Shown: positions 8,147 through 16,959 of the stretch, one piece after another
How positions within the stretch are numbered: the first letter of the stretch is position 1
Layout: the number at the start of each line of letters is the position of its first letter
Position numbers and translations under genes: made by a program
Notes under the pieces: model-generated
Databases searched by the model: none
What the model saw: only the letters and a program-made list of their open reading frames with translations
Told to the model about the DNA's origin: nothing
From: CAZTKP01 sp964614215
GTDB taxonomy: Bacteria > UBP6 > UBA1177
Length of the DNA: 22,216 nt
Reading direction: 5' to 3'
NCBI GenBank assembly: GCA_964614215.1
Contig: CAZTKP010000030.1
Span: 1-22,216 of the forward strand

Positions 8147-9790
8147 ATGCCCGCGTTTACCAGGCTTAAAAGGTTAAGTGAGATAGGAGCTGTTCTGGCA
8201 AGGTACGGACTCACGGCATTCCTTCCAGGACCGGTCATATCAGTATTAAGACTGGATAAAAGTTCAGCCGATGAGAAATCCTACAAAGATCTCAGCATTG
8301 AAGAACGCATAAGACGGGCATTTGAAGACCTTGGAACGACCTTTATAAAACTCGGTCAGATACTTTCTCTTCGCGGAGACGTTATTCCTCATGAAATGGT
8401 TAAGGAATTCAGAAGGTTGCAGGACAATGTGAGACCTGTTCCCTATGAGAAGATAAAGCCGATAATCGAAGATCAGATGATGGGAAAAGTGGATGAGATC
8501 TTCTCGTCTTTTGATGAGAAACCAATTGCTTCGGCCTCAATTTCCCAGGTCTATTCGGCGGTTTTAAATGAAACAGGACAGAAAGTTGTTGTCAAAGTCA
8601 GAAAACCCGGCGTAGTAGGAACTATCAAAGGTGATATGGAGATAATTCTCTGGATGGCCGATATCTTACACAGGACGGGAACTTTTTCAGATAAGATCGA
8701 TTTTAAGGGAATTGCGGAAGAGTTCTTTACAACGATGAACGAGGAACTTGATCTTGTCATGGAAAAGAAGAACACACAGAAATTCTCTTCAAATTTCAGC
8801 GGACCTGAATGGTTCTGGCTCCATTTCCCTGAAATGTATGAGAGGTACTGTACCAACGAAGTTCTTGTGATGGAGTTTATTCACGGACATAAGCTTTCTG
8901 TGATCAATGATCCGGAGAGTGACGTGAAGATAGATAGAAAGGAAGTTGCTTCAAGGGGAGCAAAAGTTCTCATGAAGATGATCCTGCAGGACGGTTTCTT
9001 TCATGCTGATCTTCATGCCGGCAATCTCTTTTTTCACGAAAATAGCGAGGTGTCGATAATTGACTGCGGTATGAGCAGTCATCTTGACAGGTATCTGAGA
9101 GAAAGTATCGCGGACATGTTCATAGCTTTCACGACAAGGGATTATACCAGGCTTGCAAACATCTACATTCAGATCAGTGAATCGGGTGGAACGGTTGACA
9201 GGAATGCGCTTGTTCACGACATAAGAAAGATCCTGGAGTCTCTTCCGGATAATCTGTCTGAAATAAATACTGCGGAAATGGTTCAGAAAATATCGGTAAT
9301 TCTTTTTAAATATAAGCTCCGCGTACCCAGAGAGTTCACTCAGCTGATAAGAAGTCTGATCATGGTGGAAGGTCTGTGCAGAGAGCTTGATCCTGATTTT
9401 GAACTTCTCACCGCTGCCTCGGAACTGTCTAAGGAGCTGCTGGTGCAGAGATACACACCGGAAAGAATAGCGAAAGAGGTCTTTTCTCTGATAGTTCAGC
9501 TTGCCGATACCGGAAAGAAACTGCCTTCGCACGTTTCTGACATAATGGAAAAAATAGAGTCAGGCAGCATTCAGCACAGGTTGCTTTTTCTTCTCAGGAG
9601 ATCAGAAAGAAGTTTCCTGTCAAAACTTGTGACGAGAATATGTTCCGCCGCAATGATCGCAGGTTCTCTCATAGCCTCAGGGTCACTCAAAGAGGAGCCT
9701 TATTCGTGGATAATATGGACAGTTTTCGGGATATCCGCAGGTATCTTTCTTTTAACTTTTGTAAAAGGACGGCGTGATGACATTAAATAG
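8147..9790 (+). CDS. AarF/ABC1/UbiB kinase-like membrane protein
   Basis: A 547-residue member of the atypical kinase family linked to ubiquinone and isoprenoid-lipid metabolism. Family marks are clear: the KLGQ motif (68-71, FIKLGQILSLRGD), ELxxLQD-like FRRLQDNV, the Ala/Ser-rich loop ASASISQVYSA (128-138) that replaces the usual glycine loop, Lys150 in VVVKVRKP, the catalytic stretch HADLHAGN (286-293) and the metal-binding DCG (306-308). Two hydrophobic segments near the C-terminus fit the paired transmembrane helices typical of UbiB. A GAGGTG site precedes the ATG, 8 bases after the glmS-like stop. Its stop overlaps the start of the dGTPase gene. No other quinone-synthesis gene is in the window, so its substrate is open. 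Confidence 0.9.
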   Translation: MPAFTRLKRLSEIGAVLARYGLTAFLPGPVISVLRLDKSSADEKSYKDLSIEERIRRAFEDLGTTFIKLGQILSLRGDVIPHEMVKEFRRLQDNVRPVPYEKIKPIIEDQMMGKVDEIFSSFDEKPIASASISQVYSAVLNETGQKVVVKVRKPGVVGTIKGDMEIILWMADILHRTGTFSDKIDFKGIAEEFFTTMNEELDLVMEKKNTQKFSSNFSGPEWFWLHFPEMYERYCTNEVLVMEFIHGHKLSVINDPESDVKIDRKEVASRGAKVLMKMILQDGFFHADLHAGNLFFHENSEVSIIDCGMSSHLDRYLRESIADMFIAFTTRDYTRLANIYIQISESGGTVDRNALVHDIRKILESLPDNLSEINTAEMVQKISVILFKYKLRVPREFTQLIRSLIMVEGLCRELDPDFELLTAASELSKELLVQRYTPERIAKEVFSLIVQLADTGKKLPSHVSDIMEKIESGSIQHRLLFLLRRSERSFLSKLVTRICSAAMIAGSLIASGSLKEEPYSWIIWTVFGISAGIFLLTFVKGRRDDIK

Positions 9791-10847
9791 TTCCATCAGG
9801 GAACATCTTGAGGAGATTGAAAAAAGAGAGCTTTCTCCGCTTGCAACTCTGAGCAGTGAGTCGAAAGGAAGGAAGATAAAAGAGGAACCATGCAGTATCA
9901 GACCTGCTTTTCAGCATGACAGGGACAGGATAGTTCACAGTAAGGCCTTCAGGCGACTGGGGGACAAGACACAGGTCTTTCTTTCACCGAAGGGAAGTCA
10001 TTACAGCAACAGGCTGACACATACCCTGGAGGTAACGCAGATAGGAAGGACCATAGCAAAGGCTTTAATGCTCAACGAATCTCTTACCGAAGCCATAGGT
10101 CTGGGCCACGATCTCGGACATACTCCGTTCGGACATGCGGGGGAAAGAGCTCTGCAGAAGCTGCTGAAGGATAAAGGCGGATTCAGACATGAGAAACAGA
10201 GTGTGAGAGTTGTTGATTTTCTTGCAAGAAGAGGACGAGGTCTGAATCTGACATACGAGGTCAGAAACGGGATCCTTATGCATTCAAAGGGAAAGGGGCC
10301 TCTTTTTAAAAAAAGCGGAATACCGGAAACTCTGGAAGGTCAGATCATCCGGCTTGCAGATATAATTGCCTATCTTAACCACGATATTGACGATGCGATG
10401 CGTGCCGGATTTCTAGATATTTCAAAAGTTCCATACAACGATATTCTTGGTGATAAGGGATCAAAAAGAATAAATGCGATGGTTACGGACCTTATTTCTG
10501 AAAGCTACGGATCGATAAATAACGGAGAGGAACTTATACGTTTTTCAGATAAGATGACCCTTATGATAGAAGAGATCCGGGATTTTATGTATAAAAAGGT
10601 CTATGAGAATTCCTCTATCAGAAAAGAGTTCGATAAATCGGAAGATATAATCAATGCGCTTTTTTATTATTTTCTCGAAAATCAGGATCAGCTTAAATGC
10701 TACTATGCTCCTCTTGTATCAGAGGATCCAACGGTGAATGTTACTGATTTTATAGCCTCTCTTACCGATTCCTACGCCATTTTTATCTACAACAGGCTTT
10801 TCATTCCGGAAAGGCTGAAGTTCCCGGGATTCTACAATGAGGATTAG
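9777..10847 (+). CDS. dgt: dGTPase-family HD-domain triphosphohydrolase
   Basis: Probably splits dGTP or other dNTPs into nucleoside and triphosphate, lowering dNTP pools. The 356-residue protein shows the family pattern in order: RRLGDKTQVF (59-68), His82 in RLTHTLEV, the His111-Asp112 pair in GHDLGHTPFGHAGE and the late ADIIAYLNHDIDDA motif with the last Asp ligand. The length is nearer the short dGTPase-like subfamily than E. coli Dgt (about 505), so specificity may be broader. The ATG at 9777 is preferred over a GTG at 9774 because AAGGA (9765-9769) is then 7 bases away. The gene overlaps the aarF-like gene by 14 bases and the next gene by 11, so translation is probably coupled. Confidence 0.88.
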   Translation: MTLNSSIREHLEEIEKRELSPLATLSSESKGRKIKEEPCSIRPAFQHDRDRIVHSKAFRRLGDKTQVFLSPKGSHYSNRLTHTLEVTQIGRTIAKALMLNESLTEAIGLGHDLGHTPFGHAGERALQKLLKDKGGFRHEKQSVRVVDFLARRGRGLNLTYEVRNGILMHSKGKGPLFKKSGIPETLEGQIIRLADIIAYLNHDIDDAMRAGFLDISKVPYNDILGDKGSKRINAMVTDLISESYGSINNGEELIRFSDKMTLMIEEIRDFMYKKVYENSSIRKEFDKSEDIINALFYYFLENQDQLKCYYAPLVSEDPTVNVTDFIASLTDSYAIFIYNRLFIPERLKFPGFYNED

Positions 10848-11829
10848 ACATCTGTGCTGGATACTTTTTTCTGTATCCGTGATAGTGAATATCTGGCTTC
10901 TTTTCATGAATAATGACAGTGCCGCAGTAGAACAGATCCTGCCTGAAACGGAGTCAATCTATCCCGAAGATCTCTCCTCGTTTGACCAGAATATTTCCTT
11001 TGAACCTGAGTATCCTGTCTATTCGGGCTTCACACTTGAAGGTGATGAGACAGAGTTTATGAACTTTACTCTTGAAGGGACGATCGTAACTTCCGTGAAA
11101 AAGAAGTACGACAGAAAAATATCACGGAAAATGGTTAGGAATATTCAGGAAATAGTATATTTTCTCAACGATTACCGGATCCGGTTCAGCAAAGGTGACA
11201 AAATCGCTCTGATATACAGGAAAAAGGACCGGAAAATAGTTTTTCTGAGATTTAAAAGTGCTTTGAAACGTTCTGTAAGTGAAGTATTTCTTTTTAAACA
11301 TCTGGGGGATGAAAGATATCTGACCTCTGAACATCAATATCTCCAGCCGTGTATAACGAACGGCCCTTTTTCAGGTTGTCCGGCGGCAACTTTCGTAAGT
11401 GACGGAGAAAATCTCGCACCTGTTTTTAATACAGCTTTCAATGAAAAGATAAGACTGCCTTTTCTTGCTAAACTGTTAAATACTTCAGAGAGTTACGGAA
11501 AAGGCGGTGAGATGACCTTTGTCTACAGCAACTTTGCGACAAAAGCTGTTTTCAAGGGGCTTGCGAAAGTAAACACGTCCCTTAGAAAGAATGCTCTTTA
11601 TGAGGAAGGTGTCGTTATAGGAGAAAGCGGTTTTATTGTAAACAGCAGCCAGAAGGGTGTTGTCTACTATCTTAAAAAAGGTGAGAACAGAATTGTCTCT
11701 CCATTTTCCTTTCATCATACGGAACCTGTTCCGATAGACCAGGAAGAGAAGATAAATGTCAGGATCCTGATCTCCTTTTTCAGGGATCAGTACAGATCCG
11801 GCAGAAATTTTGAAAAAGATTACTATTAA
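10837..11829 (+). CDS. Membrane-anchored protein, likely degenerate LytM/M23 domain
   Basis: 330 residues with one N-terminal hydrophobic segment (about 7-24), so probably anchored in the inner membrane facing the periplasm. Residues 80-140 (KMVRNIQEIVYFLNDYRIRFSKGDKIALIYRK) resemble the domain that precedes M23 peptidase domains, with the 'd....lrkGDrf.viye' pattern. Residues 225-292 line up with the M23 core: LYEEGVVIGESG matches 'kkGqvIGyvGsTG' and GVVYYLKKGENRIVSPF matches 'HLHFEvrknGkpvnPl'. The zinc ligands are not there: the HxH position reads VYY, and no HxxxD is seen. If right, this is an inactive LytM-like protein of the EnvC/NlpD sort that regulates cell-wall amidases. It overlaps the dGTPase gene by 11 bases. 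The call rests on weak similarity. Confidence 0.55.
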   Translation: MRIRHLCWILFSVSVIVNIWLLFMNNDSAAVEQILPETESIYPEDLSSFDQNISFEPEYPVYSGFTLEGDETEFMNFTLEGTIVTSVKKKYDRKISRKMVRNIQEIVYFLNDYRIRFSKGDKIALIYRKKDRKIVFLRFKSALKRSVSEVFLFKHLGDERYLTSEHQYLQPCITNGPFSGCPAATFVSDGENLAPVFNTAFNEKIRLPFLAKLLNTSESYGKGGEMTFVYSNFATKAVFKGLAKVNTSLRKNALYEEGVVIGESGFIVNSSQKGVVYYLKKGENRIVSPFSFHHTEPVPIDQEEKINVRILISFFRDQYRSGRNFEKDYY

Positions 11830-11841
11830 CTGGAGGATCAG

Positions 11842-12798
11842 ATGAAGATTCTTATAACTGCCGAACTTCCGGGCAAGGCCTTTGAGGACTTTATAGCCGC
11901 TTCCGAGCACGACATTCTGCTTTTAGATAAGGCAGAGAGAGCTCAGCTGAGTAAGTATGTCAGAGAGTTCAGTCCGGATGGAATGATAACGCTTCTTTCG
12001 GATAAGGTCGATAGGGAAATAATAGATCTTGCTCCTGATCTGAAGGTTATTTCGAACTACGCTGTCGGCTTTAACAATATTGATGTTGATCACTGCAGAA
12101 GTAAAGGAATAACAGTTACCAATACTCCGGAAGTTCTTACAGACTCGACAGCTGATATAGCTTTTTTACTTCTTCTTATGGCTACGAGAAGAGCAATTCC
12201 TTCAGACAGATTTACAAGAGATGGAAAGTTCACAGGCTGGGAACCGTCACTTTTTCTTGGAAAGTCGCTTAAAGGAAAGACTTTGGGGATCCTCGGTTTC
12301 GGAAGAATAGGCCAGGCGATGGCAAAGAGAGCGCATGCTTTCGGCATGAAGATCGTCTACTGGAGCAGATCAAGAAAAGACAAGGAGATTGAAGATGTAA
12401 CAGGTGCACAGTTCCGGGACTTTGACAGCATTCTCGGAACAAGCGATATGATATCTCTTCATCTGCCGTATGTTCCGGATCTTCATCATCTTCTTGACGA
12501 AGAGGAATTTAAAAAAATGAAAGACGGCATAGTACTTATAAATACAGCTAGAGGACAGCTTATAAATGAAAAAATTCTCGCGGAAAATCTGAAGAACGGC
12601 AAACTCTATGCCGCCGGGCTGGATGTGTATGAGTTCGAGCCGCAGATCCATGATGATCTGAAAGTGCTTGATAACGTTGTGCTTTTTCCTCACACAGGAA
12701 GTGCAACGGAAGAGACCAGAGCTGAAATGGCTCAAATGGTGATAAATGACTGTAGAAAAGTTCTTTCAGGCCTGAAAGCCGAAAACCCGGTAAATTAA
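11842..12798 (+). CDS. D-isomer-specific 2-hydroxyacid dehydrogenase
   Basis: A 318-residue NAD(P)-dependent oxidoreductase that interconverts 2-ketoacids and D-2-hydroxyacids; the best fit is the glyoxylate/hydroxypyruvate reductase group. The Rossmann motif is GILGFGRIGQ (about 149-158). The catalytic triad is complete: Arg237 in NTARGQ, Glu266 in YEFEP and His284 in FPHTGSATEETR. The N-terminal motif VISNYAVGFNNIDV is also typical. GGAGG lies 6 bases before the ATG, which comes 12 bases after the upstream stop. It is the last gene of this cluster; the 149-base gap that follows is AT-rich and carries a new promoter. The exact substrate cannot be told from sequence. Confidence 0.9.
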   Translation: MKILITAELPGKAFEDFIAASEHDILLLDKAERAQLSKYVREFSPDGMITLLSDKVDREIIDLAPDLKVISNYAVGFNNIDVDHCRSKGITVTNTPEVLTDSTADIAFLLLLMATRRAIPSDRFTRDGKFTGWEPSLFLGKSLKGKTLGILGFGRIGQAMAKRAHAFGMKIVYWSRSRKDKEIEDVTGAQFRDFDSILGTSDMISLHLPYVPDLHHLLDEEEFKKMKDGIVLINTARGQLINEKILAENLKNGKLYAAGLDVYEFEPQIHDDLKVLDNVVLFPHTGSATEETRAEMAQMVINDCRKVLSGLKAENPVN

Positions 12799-12851
12799 AT
12801 AAAAATCTTACTGATATATAACTAAATTACAGTATTTAAGTATATAGTTAC

Positions 12852-12880
12852 TTGAAAAATGTAAAGAGAGGTTGTATAAT
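12852..12880 (+). promoter_or_regulatory. Near-consensus sigma70 promoter for the envelope gene cluster
   Basis: TTGAAA (12852-12857), a 17-base spacer, and TATAAT (12875-12880). This is the best promoter in the window. It lies in the only sizeable gap between 3782 and 22128 and would give a leader of roughly 60 bases before the GTG at 12948. The rest of the gap 12799-12947 is AT-rich; I see no clear terminator in it. Confidence 0.75.
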
Positions 12881-12947
12881 TCCATCGCAATTTTAAGAAT
12901 TGATTGCTGAATGTGTGAACAAAAAATAAGTCATAAATGAGGTTACT

Positions 12948-14054
12948 GTGAAAAAAGCCCTACTTTTGATCCTGATCACCTTTTTTTCTGTTTATGGTCT
13001 GCATGCTGATTTTAACAGCAGGTTCGAAAATGAATTTGAAGATGAAATGGAAGAAGAGGATGTAGAGGAAGAGGAATCTGAAATGGAGGAAGACCGCGAA
13101 GCGGAGGAAGAGAAAGAGTCCGAAGAGGATGAGTTCTCTGAAGAGAAGAAAGAAGATGAGTTTGCTCCTGAGAAAAAAGATGATGCTTTTGCTCCGTCTC
13201 AGCCGGCAGAAAAGGATCCTTTTGTAAACAAACCAGCTCAGAGTGATGATGCTTTCGGTCAGGAGACTGTACGACAGGATGCCTTCTCTGCAGGAGAGGA
13301 TGACTTTGTTATGGAAAAGAGGCAGTCTGATGAAACATTTCAGTACAGGCAGCCGGATCTGGGCAAAATAGTCGTTCCCACTTATCTTTATGCAGAAAGC
13401 GATATCAAATCTAAAAAGCTTTTTGAGCTCTACTCGAGAGATGAAGTTGAGATCATGGAGGAAAACAACAATTTCTTCAGAGTGAAATTTCTAGGAAAAG
13501 AGGGATGGGTGCCTATGGCTGATGTACAGCTGGAAAAATGGCACACATACAGGGTTTCAATGGAGATCGGAGGAGGTGCAGGGTCCGGCGGTGGAGATAT
13601 TAAGAACTTCGATGTGCTTGGAAACTATAACTTCAGACTGAACGTTTCAGTAGTGCAGGACTTTGTTATCGGTATTGAAGGCAGAGCGATCTCTTTTGAT
13701 ACTGACTCGTTCTATGCCGGTGGAGGGCTTATGCTGAGATACTACATTCACGGTCTGAGAACAAAGAAGACAAGATCTGCACTTTCAGTGGCCGGAGGTT
13801 ATGTCGGTGGACAGGAAAAGCCCGGCAGTACCTACGAGTTCCAGATGGGAGAGACACAGTATAAAATATTTTCAGGCCCTTATGTCTTTGCATCCCTTGA
13901 TTATTTTGTAAGAGCTTTCGAATACATGAATATAGGCTTCGGAGGCTATTTTTCATATGTCCATCTTTTCGGAAAGACTGAAAACACAAAACTCGAAAAA
14001 GGGTTTTATCAGGGCGGTGGACAGTTGAGTTTGACTTTCAATATTTTGAGGTGA
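12948..14054 (+). CDS. Exported acidic-repeat, SH3b and beta-barrel-like protein
   Basis: 368 residues. A signal peptide ends near LHA-DF (20/21). Residues 25-75 are almost all E, D, K and S; residues 61-131 carry recurrent D-x-F units (DEF, DAF, DPF, DDF) spaced 8-18 residues apart. Residues 138-196 look like a bacterial SH3 domain (VVPTYLYAESDIKSKKLFEL ... GKEGWVPM). The last 170 residues are rich in alternating glycine and aromatic strands, as in an outer-membrane beta barrel, ending QLSLTFNILR. The start is a GTG with GAGGT 4 bases upstream; it begins the typical MKKALLLILI signal. A six-base gap leads to the next gene. The acidic part may bind a partner or cations; the function is unknown. 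Confidence 0.72.
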   Translation: MKKALLLILITFFSVYGLHADFNSRFENEFEDEMEEEDVEEEESEMEEDREAEEEKESEEDEFSEEKKEDEFAPEKKDDAFAPSQPAEKDPFVNKPAQSDDAFGQETVRQDAFSAGEDDFVMEKRQSDETFQYRQPDLGKIVVPTYLYAESDIKSKKLFELYSRDEVEIMEENNNFFRVKFLGKEGWVPMADVQLEKWHTYRVSMEIGGGAGSGGGDIKNFDVLGNYNFRLNVSVVQDFVIGIEGRAISFDTDSFYAGGGLMLRYYIHGLRTKKTRSALSVAGGYVGGQEKPGSTYEFQMGETQYKIFSGPYVFASLDYFVRAFEYMNIGFGGYFSYVHLFGKTENTKLEKGFYQGGGQLSLTFNILR

Positions 14055-14060
14055 CGAGTA

Positions 14061-16943
14061 ATGAGAAATATTAGTTTACTGATACTGTTTTCAGTTCTTC
14101 TATTAACTGTCGGCGGAATTTCTTCATGTGCGCCTGAGGAAAGTCATCTTGATATAGAATGCAGCACTTTCAATGACTGTGAGCTTGGAGAAAGATGCTA
14201 TAAGGCACAATGTGTCAACAATCTTTACGAACCGAAAAATGCACTTGATGAAAAGGAAACTTTCGCAGGAATAGAATACACGACAAATAAGATCTTCTAT
14301 CAGGGAAGAGTTAGTCTGCCTGATGGATTTGTTCTTCCCTATAGAAACCTTCAGGTTCTTTACGGCAAGGACAACCTTGTCCAGAACCTTGATGAGGTTA
14401 ATGGAACTTTCTGGGTAAGGATCAACGTTGCAGGAACTACGCTTCTTGTGCTTAAGACAAACTATGAGGATGAGACAAAGAACGTTCCTATCATGCTTAC
14501 GGTCTTTCCGTCAAACGGTGAGAATTACTTCAGAAGAAAGAATATTGAGTTCAGCGTCAGGGAGACGGCTGTGGCACTTGTTTTCCTGCAGCCCGGTATT
14601 GCGACAACAACGAATCCGCTTTACAATGCCGCACTTCTTGAAAAGATCAGAAGTCTTGATGCAACAAGAACTCTTGTGAGGATCCTCAGAGATAAGATGA
14701 CAAGGGTCACTCCCAGTATAATTGTTTCAGGTGATCTTGATGTTCAGAATGCCGTCGCTGGAGCTGTAAATGAACTTTTTTACGGTCAGACTCAGCAGGA
14801 GAACACTCAGCCTGTCCTCAAGAGTGAACTGACAGTTACCGAGGATGATCAGACTGATACTTTTCATCATTCTATCATCAGAGAGCTTCCTAAAGAGGCC
14901 AGTGAGGAGGAGGTGGATCAGGTTTTTGTTAAATATTTTAATGAGAACGGTTCTTCTGTAAAAGCATACAACACTATGCCGCGCTGGGTTTACTTCTATG
15001 TTGATGCAATGCCTAGGGAATCACTTCTTCCGGATGAACCTGATGATGACGGAATTGATCCGGATGCCAAACCTTCCTTTATTGTTCCTCCGATCCACTA
15101 TGTTTCTCAGACACTGAAGTTCGTTGTTAATAAGTATGTTATAGAAAATGAAGAGTATCTGACCGAAACACTGATCGCGGAAGGTCAGCCCAACAGAATA
15201 GCGTCCGAGATCGCGAACTACTTTGATATTACTACTGAAACAGAGAAAACACAGCTGAGGTATATGAACGACGAGATAGATGAGGGTCTTCTTGTCAGCT
15301 ACGTTCCTGCTCCCAATAGCGGAGATCTGCTGCCGAGAGCAATGAACTCTATCTGGGCCACTTACTTTTCGCAGATCATGCTGCCTCTGGTTATGATCTC
15401 GGCAGGTGTTAATGATAATTTCCTGGAAGTTCTGATAAATTACGACAAACTGGTTAATAAAGGGCTTGACTATCATCCGGTAAACTATATAGCAATGGGT
15501 ATCAATGAAAGAGGTCTGGGTCTCAGGGTTAACGATTTTATGAAATCAAGAAAGCAGTCTTTTCAGACGCCGCTTTACAAGAGCGATCTCTACATAAAGG
15601 TCATGGATGTTCTCGTTAACTCCTTTTCGGGAGAGACAAAGACAAGCAGAGCTTTTCTCGGGGACATAGAAAAGATAACTGAGGAAACTTCCTATGTCGA
15701 TCAGTTGCAGAAAACTACGGACCTGATATTCAAGAAGCTTGCTCCGGCGGATATTATTAAGCTTTTCAGCGGCATGGAAGCTCCCATTGTTGAATTTACA
15801 GAAGACGTTTTTAATTACGATAACACCGGAGAGGATATTTATTATTTCAACGAAACTGTCGAGGAAACTTCCGATAGCGAAGAAAGTGACGAGGACCTGA
15901 CCGATAGATTCCCGACCACAGCCGATGTCTGTGCGGAAGAAGGATGTCTGTGCTCCAACGTTGCCGGGGTGAATCTTCCTGTTAAAGATGTCCCCGGATG
16001 CATGGTTAAGGTCGAAGCAACGAACAAGGCCTTTATGATGGGTACAGACTCGGATGACAGTTTTGTTATGGAGCAGCCGGCTCACTGGATATACATGGAC
16101 CACGATTACCTGATCGATAAGTATGAAGTTACAGTTGCCCAGTTCAAGCATTTTCTGAACGATTCAGACAATTCCTACTGGCTTCCGGAGAATGCCACAC
16201 AGACGGATGATGATCTCGGTTTTGAGAAATGCTGGGGAAATGAAAAGTATCTTGAAGAGTGGTATTCGATTTATAATGGTCAGAATATAAGTGAATACAT
16301 TAACAAAGAGACAAAGGACCTGATGCCTGTAACAAGTATCTGCTGGTATGCTGCTAATGCCTACTGCAAATGGGCTGGAAAAAGACTGCCCACGGAAGAG
16401 GAGTGGGAGATGGCGGCAAGAGTCGATAATGACTGTGCCTGCATATCGACAGATACCGCGTGTATCGATTCCGGAAAGAAATGTGACGATATGCCGTGGG
16501 GAACAGGATTCTTTGACAGTATAAATATCGCCTATCAGGCTAACTACAGGAACAGTAGCGATCCTTTTGAACCGAGCAGAGAAATGGAAGAGTTAATGGA
16601 TCCGGATCAACTTCTGGCAGTATTTCCTGAACCTCATGTCTCTCCTGTAGGATACTTCAACGGAAGTAAATACGATGCATTTAACTCCAAGGATGGTCAG
16701 AGTCCATGGGGAGTTTACGATATGTCGGGAAATGCCGAGGAATGGGTAGGAACAAGATTTTTCTACTATTCGGATCTTTTTGAAGGAGGTGTTCCGCTTC
16801 CGATCGGAGATCAGAGAGCTGTAAGGGGAGGTAGCTGGAAAACGTCAAGAAGGCTGATCCGAGCAACTTTCAGAAGGGGTGTGAATCCTCAGTATAATTC
16901 GAACTCAATAGGTTTTAGATGCGCAATGGATATAACGGAATAA
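14061..16943 (+). CDS. Large lipoprotein with Cys motif and C-terminal FGE-fold domain
   Basis: 960 residues. Signal peptide with lipobox ISSC (Cys23), then four cysteines at 34, 40, 46 and 51 (C-x5-C-x5-C-x4-C), a short motif common in secreted proteins of Myxococcota. Residues 60-640 are not recognised; they contain acidic patches, including an E/S/D-rich run near 610-620. Residues 645-958 form a formylglycine-generating-enzyme/sulfatase-modifying fold: YLIDKYEVTVAQFKHFL, CWYAANAYCKWAGKRLPTEEEW, YDMSGNAEEWV, VRGGSW and IGFRC. Between RGGSW and GFRC there is no Cys, where real FGE has its catalytic pair, so sulfatase activation is unlikely; a structural or binding role fits better. The ATG has a GAGGTGACGAG stretch upstream, 6 bases after the previous stop. 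Another FGE-fold lipoprotein lies two genes on. Confidence 0.82.
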   Translation: MRNISLLILFSVLLLTVGGISSCAPEESHLDIECSTFNDCELGERCYKAQCVNNLYEPKNALDEKETFAGIEYTTNKIFYQGRVSLPDGFVLPYRNLQVLYGKDNLVQNLDEVNGTFWVRINVAGTTLLVLKTNYEDETKNVPIMLTVFPSNGENYFRRKNIEFSVRETAVALVFLQPGIATTTNPLYNAALLEKIRSLDATRTLVRILRDKMTRVTPSIIVSGDLDVQNAVAGAVNELFYGQTQQENTQPVLKSELTVTEDDQTDTFHHSIIRELPKEASEEEVDQVFVKYFNENGSSVKAYNTMPRWVYFYVDAMPRESLLPDEPDDDGIDPDAKPSFIVPPIHYVSQTLKFVVNKYVIENEEYLTETLIAEGQPNRIASEIANYFDITTETEKTQLRYMNDEIDEGLLVSYVPAPNSGDLLPRAMNSIWATYFSQIMLPLVMISAGVNDNFLEVLINYDKLVNKGLDYHPVNYIAMGINERGLGLRVNDFMKSRKQSFQTPLYKSDLYIKVMDVLVNSFSGETKTSRAFLGDIEKITEETSYVDQLQKTTDLIFKKLAPADIIKLFSGMEAPIVEFTEDVFNYDNTGEDIYYFNETVEETSDSEESDEDLTDRFPTTADVCAEEGCLCSNVAGVNLPVKDVPGCMVKVEATNKAFMMGTDSDDSFVMEQPAHWIYMDHDYLIDKYEVTVAQFKHFLNDSDNSYWLPENATQTDDDLGFEKCWGNEKYLEEWYSIYNGQNISEYINKETKDLMPVTSICWYAANAYCKWAGKRLPTEEEWEMAARVDNDCACISTDTACIDSGKKCDDMPWGTGFFDSINIAYQANYRNSSDPFEPSREMEELMDPDQLLAVFPEPHVSPVGYFNGSKYDAFNSKDGQSPWGVYDMSGNAEEWVGTRFFYYSDLFEGGVPLPIGDQRAVRGGSWKTSRRLIRATFRRGVNPQYNSNSIGFRCAMDITE

Positions 16944-16959
16944 AAATAAAGGTGCTCAA

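Noticed and set aside
12815..12860. Terminator or operator hairpin in the gap after the dehydrogenase gene
   Set aside because: Only 5-6 base AT pairings (AAGTA/TACTT, TAACTA/TAGTTA) with no GC stem or T-run; in such AT-rich DNA these are expected by chance.
16002..16940. True formylglycine-generating enzyme activating a sulfatase
   Set aside because: No catalytic cysteines in the expected segment, and no sulfatase gene in the window.
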